DNA from: Apostichopus japonicus
Lineage: Eukaryota > Echinodermata > Holothuroidea > Aspidochirotida > Stichopodidae
Length of the DNA stretch: 64,000 bases
Direction of reading: 5' to 3'
NCBI RefSeq assembly: GCF_037975245.1
Contig: NC_092582.1
Coordinates: 18,192,577-18,256,576 of the forward strand
Shown: positions 20,886 through 35,100 of the stretch, in pieces
Numbering within the stretch: the stretch's first letter is position 1
Layout of the letters: each line of letters opens with the position of its first letter
Made by a program: the position numbers and the translations under genes
Notes under the pieces: generated by a model
What the model saw: only the letters and a program-made list of their open reading frames with translations
Database searches by the model: none
What the model was told of the DNA's origin: nothing

Positions 20886-22531
20886 TAGAGTAACAAAATG
20901 ATAGACAAACCATAGGTGCACCTAGAGTTGTGATTAATTCGTACCGGAATATAATTATAACTAACAAAGACTTATATGGATGTTTTCCTTCCTGTTTGGG
21001 GAACTTTAGACTGAGCCCTTGGTCACACTCCTGTATGTTGATCAATGTTAGTTGCAACATTTGACTAGGTCGTCTGACTGAAATGCATGTCGGAGTTTGG
21101 AATGATTTTTTTTTCTCCTTTTATTCGTGTTTTTGGTAGAACTCGGATCCCATCTTCATGGAAAATTATCCATTTTCGCATCTCCAACCCATTCCCGTCC
21201 CGTCCTATCCGTTTCCCCGCCAATTTCTCTATCCCCTCCCTGCTCTTTGTTTTTCTTTTCGTCTTATTCTCGTCAATGATATTATATTTCAATGTAAAAA
21301 TATCAGTGAATCAGCCATATATTTCAAATTACGTCATATAATCAGGCCGCGTAAACTCTTAAAATTAGATGGCGCTCTACAAAATCAATCACTCAAATTC
21401 GTAGTAAGCGTCTAGCTTATTTATCACCTCCTGGTAAATAATGTAGTACTTAGTGTTTACATACAGAGCAAGGTTACATACAATACACACTATAGGTAGC
21501 CTAGCCTTCTTCCGATGGATCTGTGCAGTTGCACGCACTGAATGCCAGACGATACGTAGTAATAGTATGCCGTGAATACACTGTTGTGCACATACTTATA
21601 TTGATAACACTGCAATAAAGATGTAGAAGAAAATGTCTTTCTAATAATTACAGGAGTCAATCTGATAAGAAAGGATTTAGGAGAATTATACCAGTGAAAA
21701 ATCAGGGATCTTTTTTTGGTTAAGGTATTTCTGCCCTTTATTTTTAAACGTTTTTCGAATTAGCCTAACTCGGCAGTGTAGACCAATACTACCATACTCG
21801 TTAGGCCTAGTACTAGTAGTACTGGTAGTAGTAGTATTAGTAACGATGTTGATTACAGACGATGTTAGTGTTTCCAGTGTTTGTCTGCCCACTTACAGTA
21901 GACCAATATTTTACAGTAGCCGAGGCCAAGGTAATCTTGGCTTCATCCAAACCTTAATTTGTTAAATGTTGTTAGGCTAGGGGTATTCTACCATTCCTCC
22001 GTAAACATTTGAATTAATAATTTAAAAGAAAACAGCTTGTTCTGTCCATTATATAATAGGACTTTCCCATTTGCAAAATGAATGATTTGACTCAATTGCT
22101 GACAAAAGCTCATCTTTACCATAGAGTTAGTTACTAGGTACTAGCACTGTAGTGAGTGACAGTAGCAGTAGGTCTAATGGCTCGGGTCTAGGCTAGTTTT
22201 GTTTACTAACTGCAGGTGTTTTATGTTACTGCACAGGTGGTACATTGTCTGACGACACATCTGTTGGGTAACACATATGCACATTTGCAGAGAAGGATAT
22301 ATAACCCAAGTTCCTGAGAATTGCTGTCCCTGTAAAATGCACATCACATTTTGAGAAGCAGTCGTTTTAAAATGTACTTAACAGAGTGTGTAAGATTGCT
22401 TGTTAAGCAGTCGGTGGAGCAGGGATTATTTGATTTGATTTTAAGGGATATGACCCTAACAAATTTTGGGTCACTTTAGTTTGTAATGTACAGCTGGAGT
22501 TTGGAACACTACTTTGATGTCTTGGTTTCAG
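20886..22531 (+). other. Upstream region or first intron of the RALGPS-like gene
   Basis: No homologous exon recognised. A short AGT/ACT-rich simple repeat lies near 21,805-21,840. Open frames at 21,065-21,415 on both strands are long by chance and carry no motif. Confidence 0.35.
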
Positions 22532-22671
22532 GTAACAACGATGTGGGTGTGTTTGGTATGAGGATGTTCCACAAACCTTTAGAACAGACTAACTCCATAG
22601 AAGATGTGCAGAATGGAGGGCCTGAGAGCCGATCAGATCAATCCAGGGGATCCACTATCTCTGGATCTGGT
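22532..22671 (+). CDS. RALGPS: RALGPS-like exon 1 or 2 (variable N-terminus)
   Basis: Acceptor TTGGTTTCAG, donor GGT|GTAAGT; the frame enters in phase 1 and leaves in phase 0. Encodes [20 protein letters not shown] and a Ser/Gly-rich end (STISGSG). ATG at 22558 or 22564 could start translation if the upstream part is 5' UTR. The sequence itself is not conserved enough to prove the assignment; support comes from exact phase with the next exon and good splice sites. Confidence 0.65.
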
Positions 22672-25600
22672 GTAAGTATTCTGCCAGTTCTCCATTTCTA
22701 AGCTCTGCATATTTGTAGCAAAATTTATGGTCGCAAGAATAAGATTCCTCCAGACTCTTTATGGTGATGCTCAAGTCCAGTTTCAATATGTTTTTTTCTA
22801 ACTGTAGCAGTACTAGATTATTCTTCCCCAGCTGATTATGATACATAAAAAAATTGCCCTGAACCATGACCAATAAAGGTGTCTAACAGTCCAGGAAAAG
22901 TTGTCTTCTCACAGATATTTCCAATTTTTTTTATTTTAATATTTGTTCATTTGGTTATTGTTTCTTTACACAAATGTTTACTTCATATACCACAAAGGAG
23001 GAAGAAATATCTCAAACACAATATCCTCTTGTTTATGAAGCTATCAACATTTAAAGGCATTGAAGACTCGCCCCAATCCGCATGCCGCACTCTGAAAAAG
23101 TTAACTTTCCGTTGCTTGCAAGTGAAGTTCTCTGCATGTCGCTACAAAATGCAGACAGTAATGAAAAGTGATACCTTGTTATCTTTAGCTGTATGTACTG
23201 ACTGTACACCAGTGTCTAATTACCGAAGGTAGCAAGCTGTGTGCGTATTTTCTGGGATCGATGGTGGTGTCTAACATTTCTGTTACACCTCATTCGAAAC
23301 TAGGTCAGATTACCGGCATTACGTTGACGTTTCTTTTTGCGCGAGTTTTCACACCCTTTAAATTTAAGCAGAACTTGGCATATAATGTCATTTCAAGTTC
23401 ATCCAAGAACATCCAGGTTTTCCTTAGCCTATCTTGGCCTGCTTGCAGTTAGACCTTCTCATTAGCCCAGGATATCAATGTCATCAAGAATACTAGGCTC
23501 AAGAATTTCCAATTCTAAGTTCTACAAAAATGATAGATGTTTGTATCCTAATTGAGTCGTTGAAAGAGTCACTGTAGTCGTTTCCTGACTGAGGGGGAAC
23601 TCTCTCAATGAAGGACTTCCTCACTCTCATTGCCAAGTACAAGTAACAGGTTGGTTTTGTTGTGCAGGGGTACTTCAGATGTTGAGTTATCAAAGATCAG
23701 TTTTCCAGAAGTCCTGTTCAATATTTCAGAAGTCCTGTTTAATTTGTTATCCCGTACAGGTATTTTAATATATGCATTAGTGTGTACAAATGAAATCATA
23801 TGTGATTTGCAGAACAAGTGGTTCTACAGTGTGCCTATCAATAAAGCAGAAAGGTTTATCATTTTGGAATGAATTATAGGAAACCTTCTTTTCGCCAGTT
23901 CTGCAGTAAGCGATTGAAGTCTTACATAGATCTATTAAATCATGATTCAGACTCTGTGATCTGAGTTGATCTCAGATTAGTCAGACTAGTAATCAGTTAA
24001 TTGGTGGCAGTAATAGTATGTGACATATTGTGGTAAACACACAAGATAACTGTTCCCTGCAAGTGTGTACAGGTGTGTGTGGTCAATTCCGTGGTGACTC
24101 GCGTGACATTTTTACTAAAATTCCTCTCTATTTGATATCATTAAACAAATAAAGAATTTACATGGGAGAAAAGCATTCATGTAGTCAGTGAAGGTACACC
24201 TTAATGCTTACAACAGTAGAGAAAAAATATTTATACCTTAAGTATTGGGGGTGAAATTGGCCAAAAACTAAACGTGACTCTCGTGACAGTTACTATTAGC
24301 GAAAATCAGAATGCACACACAAATGTTCGATTTCTTATGTCTTATTAAAATGTTTCCAATAACTTTTGATAATCATACCGAAGTTGAAAAACACCTCTAC
24401 CGCAATTGCTATGCAACTTTGAGAAAATGTTGTAAGGCATGAAAATAACGTTGAAGATATATTGTGACTCGCGTGACAAGAAAACGTGACTCGCGTGACG
24501 AGTTCACTTTCGGATAGTTCTAGACCAAATGCAGTAGTGAATCGAAGTTATAGATCTTGCATAGTGAAATATAACATTCATTGGTCTAGAAAGTGACCAA
24601 AAGGAACTTCCCTTGGGAATGTTCAGATGATATTAATGTCCCCGAGTTACCCTCATGACTGCAGACAGTAGGTAATATTCTGTACGGGTAGTACAGTTGT
24701 TCAGGCAATATATCTTGTCAATTAATATTTATAACAATACAGTATTTAGTCTGTTGAAGTCACTCATTTGAAAGTTATAGAAGAAACATCTATCAAAATG
24801 TGATTCAAATTACCATTCTCATTTGTCATATTTGAATAAACCAAAAGTGTTACAGCTGTATTCAATTTTTTTTTTCATTGTGATTCAAATTACCATTCTC
24901 ATTTTGATTTTGGGAATGATTGTGCAGTTAACCTTAAGGTTGTCAAGTCATAGCACATGGCATTGCCAGATACTATTATAGATTATGTTTTTGTATATTA
25001 CTAAAAAATCAATAACACATGCTAACTTTCCAAATGTGGTGATAAAATAGGCATTATATTGCGAATAAATATTCATGAATTAAAATTTTGATACTTCACA
25101 GGAAATTAATATAATTAGTATAATTATGTGTACCAATATTATTCAAGTTGCCTAATTAAAGGGGAATGCATATATGATATCTTTAATCAGTGATTTATTC
25201 ATCAAACTATAACATCCCTGTAATTTTCACACAGTTATATAGGTAGAAACAGTATCTTTAATTGACGTGACTCGTGTGACGTGACTCGTGTGACATTCCT
25301 AAAGGGTGATTTTCCGCAAAATTTGAATATCTTCTGAAAAGGAAAATTCAGTAATCCTTTTGGTATCTATGTGAAGACTTGATATTCATTATTTGGAGTA
25401 AAACTATTGTGCAGGCAAGGAGAAAAAAAACAAACACAGTAAATTTTGTGACTCGCGTGACAGTAAATCGAGGGTGTTTTCAATTCACCACTGTTGTCTA
25501 ATGCCTTGATGTCGAAAAAAAATTGAAGCTAATAGGTGAGCACTATGCTATAGTAAATATAATTAGTCCAAAAAACTGATGATACCTATGATTACTATGT

Positions 25601-28600
25601 ACAAATCTGCACAAAACGAAATTTCACTGTATTTTTCATAATTTAGTTACTACAGCAACCATTTGTTATTACCGACCCCATAATCAAACAAATGATTTTT
25701 CGGGGGTGAAAAAAATATTTTTAGTAACTACAAGTATTCTATTTATTGGAAACTTATACAATTTTTATGTACAATGATTTTAAATTTTTTTGGTATGATG
25801 TTGACCATATCATGGAATTGACCGTGTAGCCACTGGTGGACTGTAAACGGATGACCGGCTATTCTACTCAATTTTATTTCGTGGGCCAAAGGAATACGAT
25901 AGTATCGAAACAAGTATGGTGACAAGTTACCAGCGATGAATTGAGAACAAAAGCTAGCAAGATAAAAGTTTCAGGAAATTGTATTTCTGCCAGAGATTTT
26001 AACATAAGGCTCCTGAATCCCTGTACTATCTACAATTGTAATACATTGGTTTTAGAGGTCAACTTCACAGGTGGTTATTTTGGCAACCAGCATGGCAGTA
26101 GTAAATGCTACTTTGAACTAAGATTAAAATAAACAACTTCTAACTGTATTGTGAAACAGCCATTAACTGTAAGCTTCAAGTTATTGAGTGACAACAATAG
26201 TCAATTGCAATAAGATTACTTAAACATGAAATGGCCATTGGAATCTTCAGAGCTACAAAATAATTTAAAATAAAGCTTATCTGATCGGTTGTTAGGTCTC
26301 TCCACCTCTTCTGGGTGGTGCCGATTTTAAGTCGGTTTTGCGTTTAATGTATACATTGGAAATGCAAATGTCCAGGATCCAAACAACCTGACACAAGGTC
26401 CAGTAAGGTTTAACTTGTCGGTCCAGATAACAGAAATAATATTAACAGTTCTCCTGGATGAGACTCAGAACACTGGATACTTGAAATATGTGATGACAGT
26501 GATGTTTAGAGTTCCAGGTTAACAAGAGGTAGTCGGCTTCAATAGGTAAGTTCAAATTGACATGAGGAAGGAAACTCCATCTCTAGTAACTATAGTTAAT
26601 AAAAGTGACCGAGTTGCTCCTGTTTTAAAGGCTTCCCGTCCCTTTCCAAACTTGCTCTAGTACCACAACTTTGTCTGGTGCAGCAACTTCAAGATGTAGT
26701 GCCTTGAGGATATAAGGTGTATATAATATTTACAAAAATATTTACAGAGAAAAGGCAAATGAACCTCTCTCTTCCAGATAAATATCGACAATAATCTTCT
26801 TTCCCGCATCTCGTGTTTAGCTTGCATTCTAAAACAGATCAGGGTGCCATTAGATCACCCCCTTAAAGTTCTATGATTGACTGCACATTTATTAGGGGTT
26901 GGTCACCAAACTGCTAAGTCAATCAGCCGTTATGGGCTGAATTTAACATTAATTAGCCATTGCATATTAAACATGGACCAGCAGCATCTCATCTGGGTGA
27001 GAAAAGCTGGATAGCTGTGGTTTTGTTTATACTAGGACATTTAACAGGATGGTTCCATCTAAGAAAATAATAAATAATGGAAATATGGATTAGTAAAGAT
27101 TTGTCTTAGAACTGTACAGATGGACTGTAAGTAGAATCCTTATAAAGTAACGAAGAATTGATCAGACATCACTCATTACTTAGAAAAAATTGTTGCTTTG
27201 GATTTTATTCAATTCTAAGTTATCATAATTATGTTTCTCTTTTGTCTCTTTCTTTTTGGTGTATAAAGGTGTGGTAATGTCAGAAAAGCAGGGATTTGGT
27301 TGGCATGGAAACTTTCTGAAAATTATGATTTGTGTAGTGTTTGATAAATTTAGTAATGGGCTGTATTTAAGTGCAGACCGACCTAGAAGCAGTGCAGTTG
27401 TCCCTACAGTAGGTATTCTTAAAGGTTATGGAATTGTGTTCCTGTACAGTATACCATCTGCAATCCATTCATGGAATTTATCATACAGATAATGAAAGCT
27501 TTCCAATTTGTTAAAAACAAATTTGATCAAACCTACCAGTTATTACTCAAAATATGATCAAACTAAGGTATTTTTCTAACATTTTGTTCACCAAATGAAT
27601 ATTACTACCCTAAGTAATCAATGACTCCATATTATGGTTCTCATTACTTGCAACCCTAAATAATTTCTCATATTACTAGTAATCACATGCAATTTGCAAA
27701 CTGGATTTTTTTTAATTTTTAAAGTTTACTTTGAACATTACTTTACAAATTTAACATGCATCTTAAAGATCATTCTTAAAGCTAATGGGCCGAGTCAAGA
27801 ATGTAGCCTACATATTGTAATGAATTCGTTGGCATATAAACAACATACCAAAAAAAAAATCATCACAAGCAACAGGCAATGTTGCATTAACATTATACTA
27901 ATATTTCATGTTGTAATAATAAATAAACGCAGAGAGATTTGTCCTTGTCTAGAAATGTCTTTATCATCATCAGCAGTGAATGTACTTTCCGACTTTTATT
28001 GTGATCGTCTTTTCTGGCTGATGGTGGTTTAATATCCTCCTCCTCCTCCTCCTCTGTCATAAATTGTCACCGTTGCACTGCTTTTATTATTATTATATAT
28101 TTGTTTGTACAGGTAGTAATATTATCTGTTAGCTGTCTGGTTTTAAACTTGGCTTCTTATATTTTACAGAGAGCCCATTACTCATAATTTATGATATAAA
28201 GTACAGAATAATTTAGTGTTCAGAAATGTTTGTGCACCAGCAGTTTTGAATGTCCTGGACTCTGAGCTCATATAAAATACAAGGGTTCCTGTGTGCAAAA
28301 GATGCTATACAAATTTTGCACTCTTATAGCAGTTTGCCCACATTTGAATAGCATTTTGCGAAGCCAAACTGGGGGAATTATTCACCAGAGATTCGTTGTT
28401 CTTCTTTTGTACTGGTTTCGACAAAAGAATTGATGCTTAGAAACTTAGAAAATCATCCATGTTAGGTCAATGAAACGCTGGTGGTTTATCGAGGAAACAA
28501 AGATCCGATGAATATGTACATACACATAGTGCCTTGGTTAATAACCAAGGGCAGTGCGTCACGGTGCAATGTACGTGACTAACTCAGAATAGGAAGTCTG

Positions 28601-28702
28601 GCTTCAGTTATTCCATTGGGAACCATCAATAAATTGAAGAATGTAAATTTTCATGTTCGATCATAGCTTCAATAATTGCAGTGGGAAAGAAGAACACTGT
28701 AC

Positions 28703-28745
<43 letters not shown>

Positions 28746-29090
28746 ATGTTAAACGACAAAGGCAAATGAAGTCTGTTCAAAGTATCTCTTCCGAGATCCG
28801 GCTTTAGGAATCACAAATGATTTTCGAGTTGGATAGCATCATGTTTGATCTCTAGAATAGGGCAAAATATGTCACCAAAAACAGAACTAGTATTGTTCGA
28901 TATAGGTGACAAACGCCTACAGTGGAATTACGATCTTCCTTACCGGTTTCGAACCTCTGGACATACAATCAGCATCCATAGCCTAGTGGTTAGGGTGTCC
29001 GCGTACAGAGCGGGAGGCCCGTGGTTCGAATCCCGGTGGAGGCTGAAAGTTTTTTCACTGTTCTTGATTTTCCAACTCATTACGATTTTC

Positions 29091-29147
<57 letters not shown>

Positions 29148-32100
29148 AAGTCTGTACTTTTGTGGTTTTTTACTTGTACACTACCTTTTCTAGTTTTTTT
29201 CTAAATTCCTGTTGTTCCCGGTGCAATGAATGTGGACTAATTGCATATTGTTTGTACAATACTGTATATATTCATTAACAGACCAAGTATCCTATAGTTC
29301 ATCAGTTTGCAACCAAGTCTCCAACTCAAAATGTACCTCTTCTGTGTGTGTATTTGTTTCACAACCAGACCAAAATTTTAAGGATTCTTCATCTCTGGTT
29401 GTTCCCTTGGACAACCAGGTCTTATTATTTCGGTCGTCTGGACAACAAATTTGGCTCCCCGAAAAATATAGCGAAAACAATACAAAGAATGACCAATATG
29501 AACACTGTGGGAGAGATGCGTAGGTCTGTTGAATAGCAAACCAGCTTTGGTCCAGTAAAAGTCTACTTGGATCATAGACCTTACTACTGTACTAATTTTG
29601 TTTTTATCTCCATAAGTACTGAAATATGATACCAATTTATCATTTTTATAACTATTTGGGATATTTAGTTACAATGCGATATGAATTTGATGTAAACAAC
29701 AAGTCGACCGCCGGAAAATCTCCCAAGGCTGATTTTTGGTCGTGCGAACAGAAATTTGTCCGTTTCAGATGATCAGATGACCATTAAAAATTTGCCCCTG
29801 ACGACCCTTGTGTCTGCACAACATCTGTCATCATTGGATAGTTAGAATGCTATCCAGGCTCGATGAAGCGCTGCAAAGTTGCAATGATACATCTAGCAGT
29901 TATTATGTAATCTTAAGTAGCATTGCAAGGGGAGAAAAAGCAACTAGATTGATAATAAGGAATATTGGCTCCATTACTTGAACTATCCCTTAGTTAGTGG
30001 GTTAACTCAGTGTACAGTATTGCAAAGTAAAAATCCTATACAATATGAGCAAACTGCTATGCAAAATGCAAAGATGTTTGTAGCAATTTTGATATACAGA
30101 AACAAGAGTACTTCATAATAGACACAAAATTTCAAAGATTTCAAACTGAAACACAAAATTCGAAAGTTACATCATTCCCTGTACAGTGCTGTACAATGTA
30201 CACTTCATGCCATAATATACTACAGGTACATAATGTATGCAACAAGTTACATATCTGTTTGTACTACTGTTCAATATCTAAAGATAAGTAAATGATTAAT
30301 AACAGTTCTTCCATTAAAGAGGACAAACAAATCACTTTTTTTGTTCAATGTACAGTGCACAGTGATGCAGAAGCTTTTTTTTTTATCATAGCCTGCTGTC
30401 ATGCTGTGCTATGTAGCGTATAAAACGTGTATGAAAAGTAGCTGATATTCAAACGGAATATTTTAAGAGTAAAGCCAGGAAAGGTCTGCTGTATGTATGT
30501 GCTTAATATATGTACCTTGGTCGCTAAGTGCATATATATAGTTTCTCATTACTTTTAAACAAGTTGCTAGATATGTGACACCACTAAAAGCCTTGAATAT
30601 GCTTTTGAAAGCATCAATGTGCTATTCAAATTGCCCAGTATTTCACATTTTTCTTTTATTCCACTATTTCTGGGATAGAAAATCAATAAAGTCCTGCTTA
30701 GAATTATAACCAAAATTTGAAAGAGCAAAGACAAAAATGAAACCAGTGACCTCAGCATTACCTGAACAGAATTGTACTATGCACAGCATCAGTGGTACTA
30801 GTGTGATATCAGTTTTGTGGTGTTACAGTATATGTATTATAGATGTATGTATAAACAGGCTATGCCATCGTGTTGCAACTCAGATTTCATGCACACATTG
30901 AGTCCTTTTCACTGCAGCAATCACCAGGCAACTGAATCTTATATATACAGTAGCTCTGCACCAGTTGTTTTGAGCACTATACTGCATTACTAAAATTTAT
31001 ATTCTACGGTATATATATCTATCTTTATAATCAGCGTCTATAGCCTAGTGGTTAGGGCGTCTGCATATACAGCGGGAGGCCGAGGTTTGAATCCCGGTGG
31101 AGGCTAGAAGTTTTTTCACTGTTCTTGATTTTCCAACTCATATCGATTGATAGTATTAATATGAAGAATTAAAAAAAAACCTTAGTTGTATTATAATATT
31201 TACTTTGCTCCTCGATTACCTATCTCCTCACAACCTCAGCACTCTTGCTCTACCGTTACTAGAGTGAACTGGTAATCTTTTAACACTGTGCGCCCTCTAT
31301 GATAGACCATGCGGGTCAATGACTTCCCTCCTCATTCTACCACCCAAAGTGTTTTCAAGGTCTTTTTTTTTACTCGGATTTCTATCTGCTCGAATCTTGC
31401 GAAAATGCGGTAGTCAGGACCTGGTAAGTTTTGGAATTTAACTAACACAGTAGTTACTTCACTTACTCTCTTAACTGTCTCCACACAACTACTGCACTCT
31501 TGTTGTACCATGCCTAGAGCATCTGGTAAACTTTTGAACACTGCCCTCTACTGGTGAACGGCACATTCCGTTCTACCACCCACCTCATTCTACCATCCAA
31601 AGTGTCACAAGCTCTGGATATAGGTAGAGTTTTGTGATTACTGTTTTCACCTTTGGAAGTCACTTTTGGGCTACATCCAAGGATCCACACACAGTCTGGG
31701 CATGTAATTACATTCTATGAATACATGTAATTAACAACAGATGTTCAACAATTGAAACTTGAAAGTGCTTTTGACTTTAAGAATATGGACTTTCAAGGCT
31801 GGGTTCTCATTCCTTGAGCAGTGAAGGCAAAAGCGAAGTAAACATGATGTTGATAGCGTGTATGTGTGTGTAATGTGTGTTTGTGTGTATCTCTTCATAC
31901 AGCTGAGCTCGTAAAAACCACAAATAAGTATGTGATGGTGGTTTAATGGCATACTTGGTATGTTGATCTATTGTACCTTAGTCAGTACAAGGACCTGTTC
32001 ACATTTGAGTGCAAGAACCTTGCTGATCACCCTGAAGTCGGGAATGATTAAAACTTCAAAATCTTGTTTTGCAGTGTCACATTAAATATTGCCCAATTGT

Positions 32101-35100
32101 ATGAGTTGGCTTGGGATCAAACAGCCTTTTGGCTTCTGTACTGGGTTCAACACTGGGTTTTGTACTTCGAACCATGGCTACAAAGCAAGTTCCTGCTTGA
32201 ACACGGAAACTAAAACAGTTTCATTTCAGCAGAGTTATGCCATTACACTGTAATGTTGATAGAAGGAAGAATACAAATTTATCTGAAGATCTTGTTTACT
32301 GCAATGTGATATGGACAGAAAGAAACAGAGTTGTATCATTCATAGGGCTGCCATTTTGTTTGATCTGTAACATGATAGTGAATTGCTGGTAGGAGGAGAA
32401 GTACTAATGAACAGTTGTCCTATTTGTTCCTAATAGTAAAGATTATTTCAAGTAAACATTTAGCCGTTCAGAATCAGGGACCTTGGTATTACATTGTGAT
32501 AAGAAATATTTTTGTTATTTTTCGAACAGCATTTGAAAGAATTTTCATCATGGTACAACATTTAACATCTCAAGTCATCCTGGCTGTGAGATGCACATTC
32601 CTAGAGTTGTCTTAAAGCAGCATTTTGAGTCCTTTTCTATGGTTTTTCACAACCTCACCGATTCCACGATGCCATAACGACATACATAACTAGCTTATCT
32701 ATTCAAATCTTACTTCAAATGGTGGCATTAAAGTCAAAAATTTACAACTTTGTTTTTCTCGAAGATATTTTCCGGCATCCAAATAAACCTTGCCGATAAT
32801 ATGAATATATTAAACGCTACGAACGTCAATGGCCAATACGTAATACAAAACCATGCTTGATTTGTGTAGATTGTATATAGCAGCTGTACCAGGGATCTGT
32901 TAGAGTCCAGCTCGCTGGTTGTTCCAAGTTACCAACTCGACGTTTTGAATCTATTTTTAGCAACGGCTCATAACTAAACCTGCATCTCTGATTGGTTGAA
33001 ATCAAACTAGTGGGTTGGGGGAACTGTATGCGATTAATATTAAATGTGTAATTTGTCAGAGGACACTTTATTCATTATCTGCAAATTCCTTAATTACTCG
33101 CCAATTAAAGCTTTTGGCAGGGAAAAAAACTCGGCTAATATCTTAGTTTGCTGTTTTGTGATTGATATATATATGTAAATAAACTTGATGGACTTGTCAA
33201 AAAAGTGGAAAACAGCGCCAAAACGCAAAATGCTTCTTTAAGTCTTCTGTTCCTTTATTTGGAAGGAAGGGGAAATGTTACATGATACCCCTCCCCCCCC
33301 CTCCCTCAGGATAAACAATAGGATTGCTGTAATTTATCTTCTTGGGGTCCATTGTAAATGTGTCAAACAGTTACGGGTAGCTTGGGTTTGACTCATGAGC
33401 TTAGAAAAGTACTACTGTATATGTACAGCATGTACAGTATACTACTGTCTTTGATATTCTGTGTGTGTGTGTTTGTGTGTAGAATTGTCAGGGTGATAAA
33501 GGTTTCTGATACATAGTCAGCTAACTGTGGTTGTCACTAAGCACAATAACTCCTGACACCATATTTTATGGTGAATGATCTCCATAAACTTGTGCTTTTT
33601 GTAAAAAGAAAAAGCTACCAGTGTTGTTAGGCTGACATTTCCTGCCAATACACAGCTAGAGTTCCCCTTCAAGTTCTTTAGTTCATGTGCACTGTAGGTT
33701 GTTAGGGTATATAGTCAAGATAATAATTTAAAGGAAACAAAAACCCAATCACTTTAATTGTGCTGGGGATTTTTACATGAGTTAATTACGGCATTGGTTT
33801 CAGTGTCAATGCATTTAAAATTCAACCTTGAAAACATGAAAAAGAAACGAGAGAAAAATATAAAGCAAACGATTTCACAAATTCTAGTTAGTACTATACA
33901 TGACAACAAAGATTTACAAAGTGACAGCTCCCCTCCCCCCCCCCCCCAGACACCACTTTTAAAACTAGGATATTGCCCAAATGCAACAAGATTTTTCCTA
34001 GCAGTTTGGAAGAGTTATTCAGCAAAAAGGTTTTAATCATACTGTATTAACACAACCCACTATGATAGTTCGGTTTGTGTCTCTGTTACTGTTAACATTT
34101 TTTAAGGAATATAGATGTGTGATCGAAAAGACAATAGGGAGTTGCAAAAGAGAGGACATGGATCTGTTTATACATGTAGAATACATTTAAGCAGTATACA
34201 TGTAGGCCAAATTTGTGATGAACTGTATGTATGTTCATTAATAACCATGGCTACTGCTAAGCGCAGGAAATCCTGCCACCTTCTTTCATAGTAAAATGAA
34301 CTCGGTAAAGTCGAGTTATTATGTCAAACTAAGTAACTGTAAATCTTTTGTGAGCTTGGAATTTTCTTGCAGATCTACAGCTATTTGACAAAACTTTCAG
34401 TTTTATAGTTTTAACTTTAATTTGGTATGAAGGCTGTTTATGGAAAGGGTAAAGTTAAGTGAGTACGTTGGATTTCAAAGTACTGTTCAGTGCAAGTTCG
34501 AATGACAGTCTAGGTAGGTGTGCCGTGAGTTTTTAGAAATACCCACAAAAGCACAGCGAAAAGTTGATGAAGTACTTGAAGAAGTAGAAAGTATTAGGAT
34601 TGGTGGAAGAAATGTTGGATACTTTTTAGACAGGGTAGTATTTATTTCCCTCCTCTCTCTTGTAATACCTATATCCTTATTCAACATCTGGTGCGAACAC
34701 TTCCGGTGCCACACCCACACTTCCGGTGCCACACCCACACTTCCGGTGCCACACCCACTTTCTCTTCCTTCTGGATATGTGGAGACAAAATGTGTGTCCT
34801 TACTATACTTTTGTACTTAGAAGTCTATAAAGATTGAACTGTAATTCAGGGGATGGTACACTAAAAGAATTGTCATAATAAACCACTTTGCAGTCAATGG
34901 CAAAGGTGAGGTGGGTCAGTGCTCCCCAGAATTTTCATATCAATGATTGTCATGTGGCAGTGTAGCTATCAAATGCTGTAATTACAGCACTGCTGAACAT
35001 TTGACTGACTCCTGTTCCCCTGTCCCCCCTTCCCTTTAACCCTCTTTCCAGTCCCAAGCCTGTGTCAGGGTTTTTGCATATTGTACAAAGAGCTAAGGTA

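Noticed and set aside
21065-21415. Overlapping frames on both strands upstream of the RALGPS-like gene
   Set aside because: Both strands being open over a C/T-rich tract points to composition rather than coding.
25743-26132. Coding element linked to the GTGAC-motif cluster
   Set aside because: Short frames on opposite strands; extending the minus strand through the cluster hits many stops, so no protein can be supported.
28971-29044. Functional tRNA gene
   Set aside because: The A and B boxes are good, but the T stem does not pair, the acceptor stem has a mismatch, and the same head with the same tail recurs at 31033, which marks a SINE.
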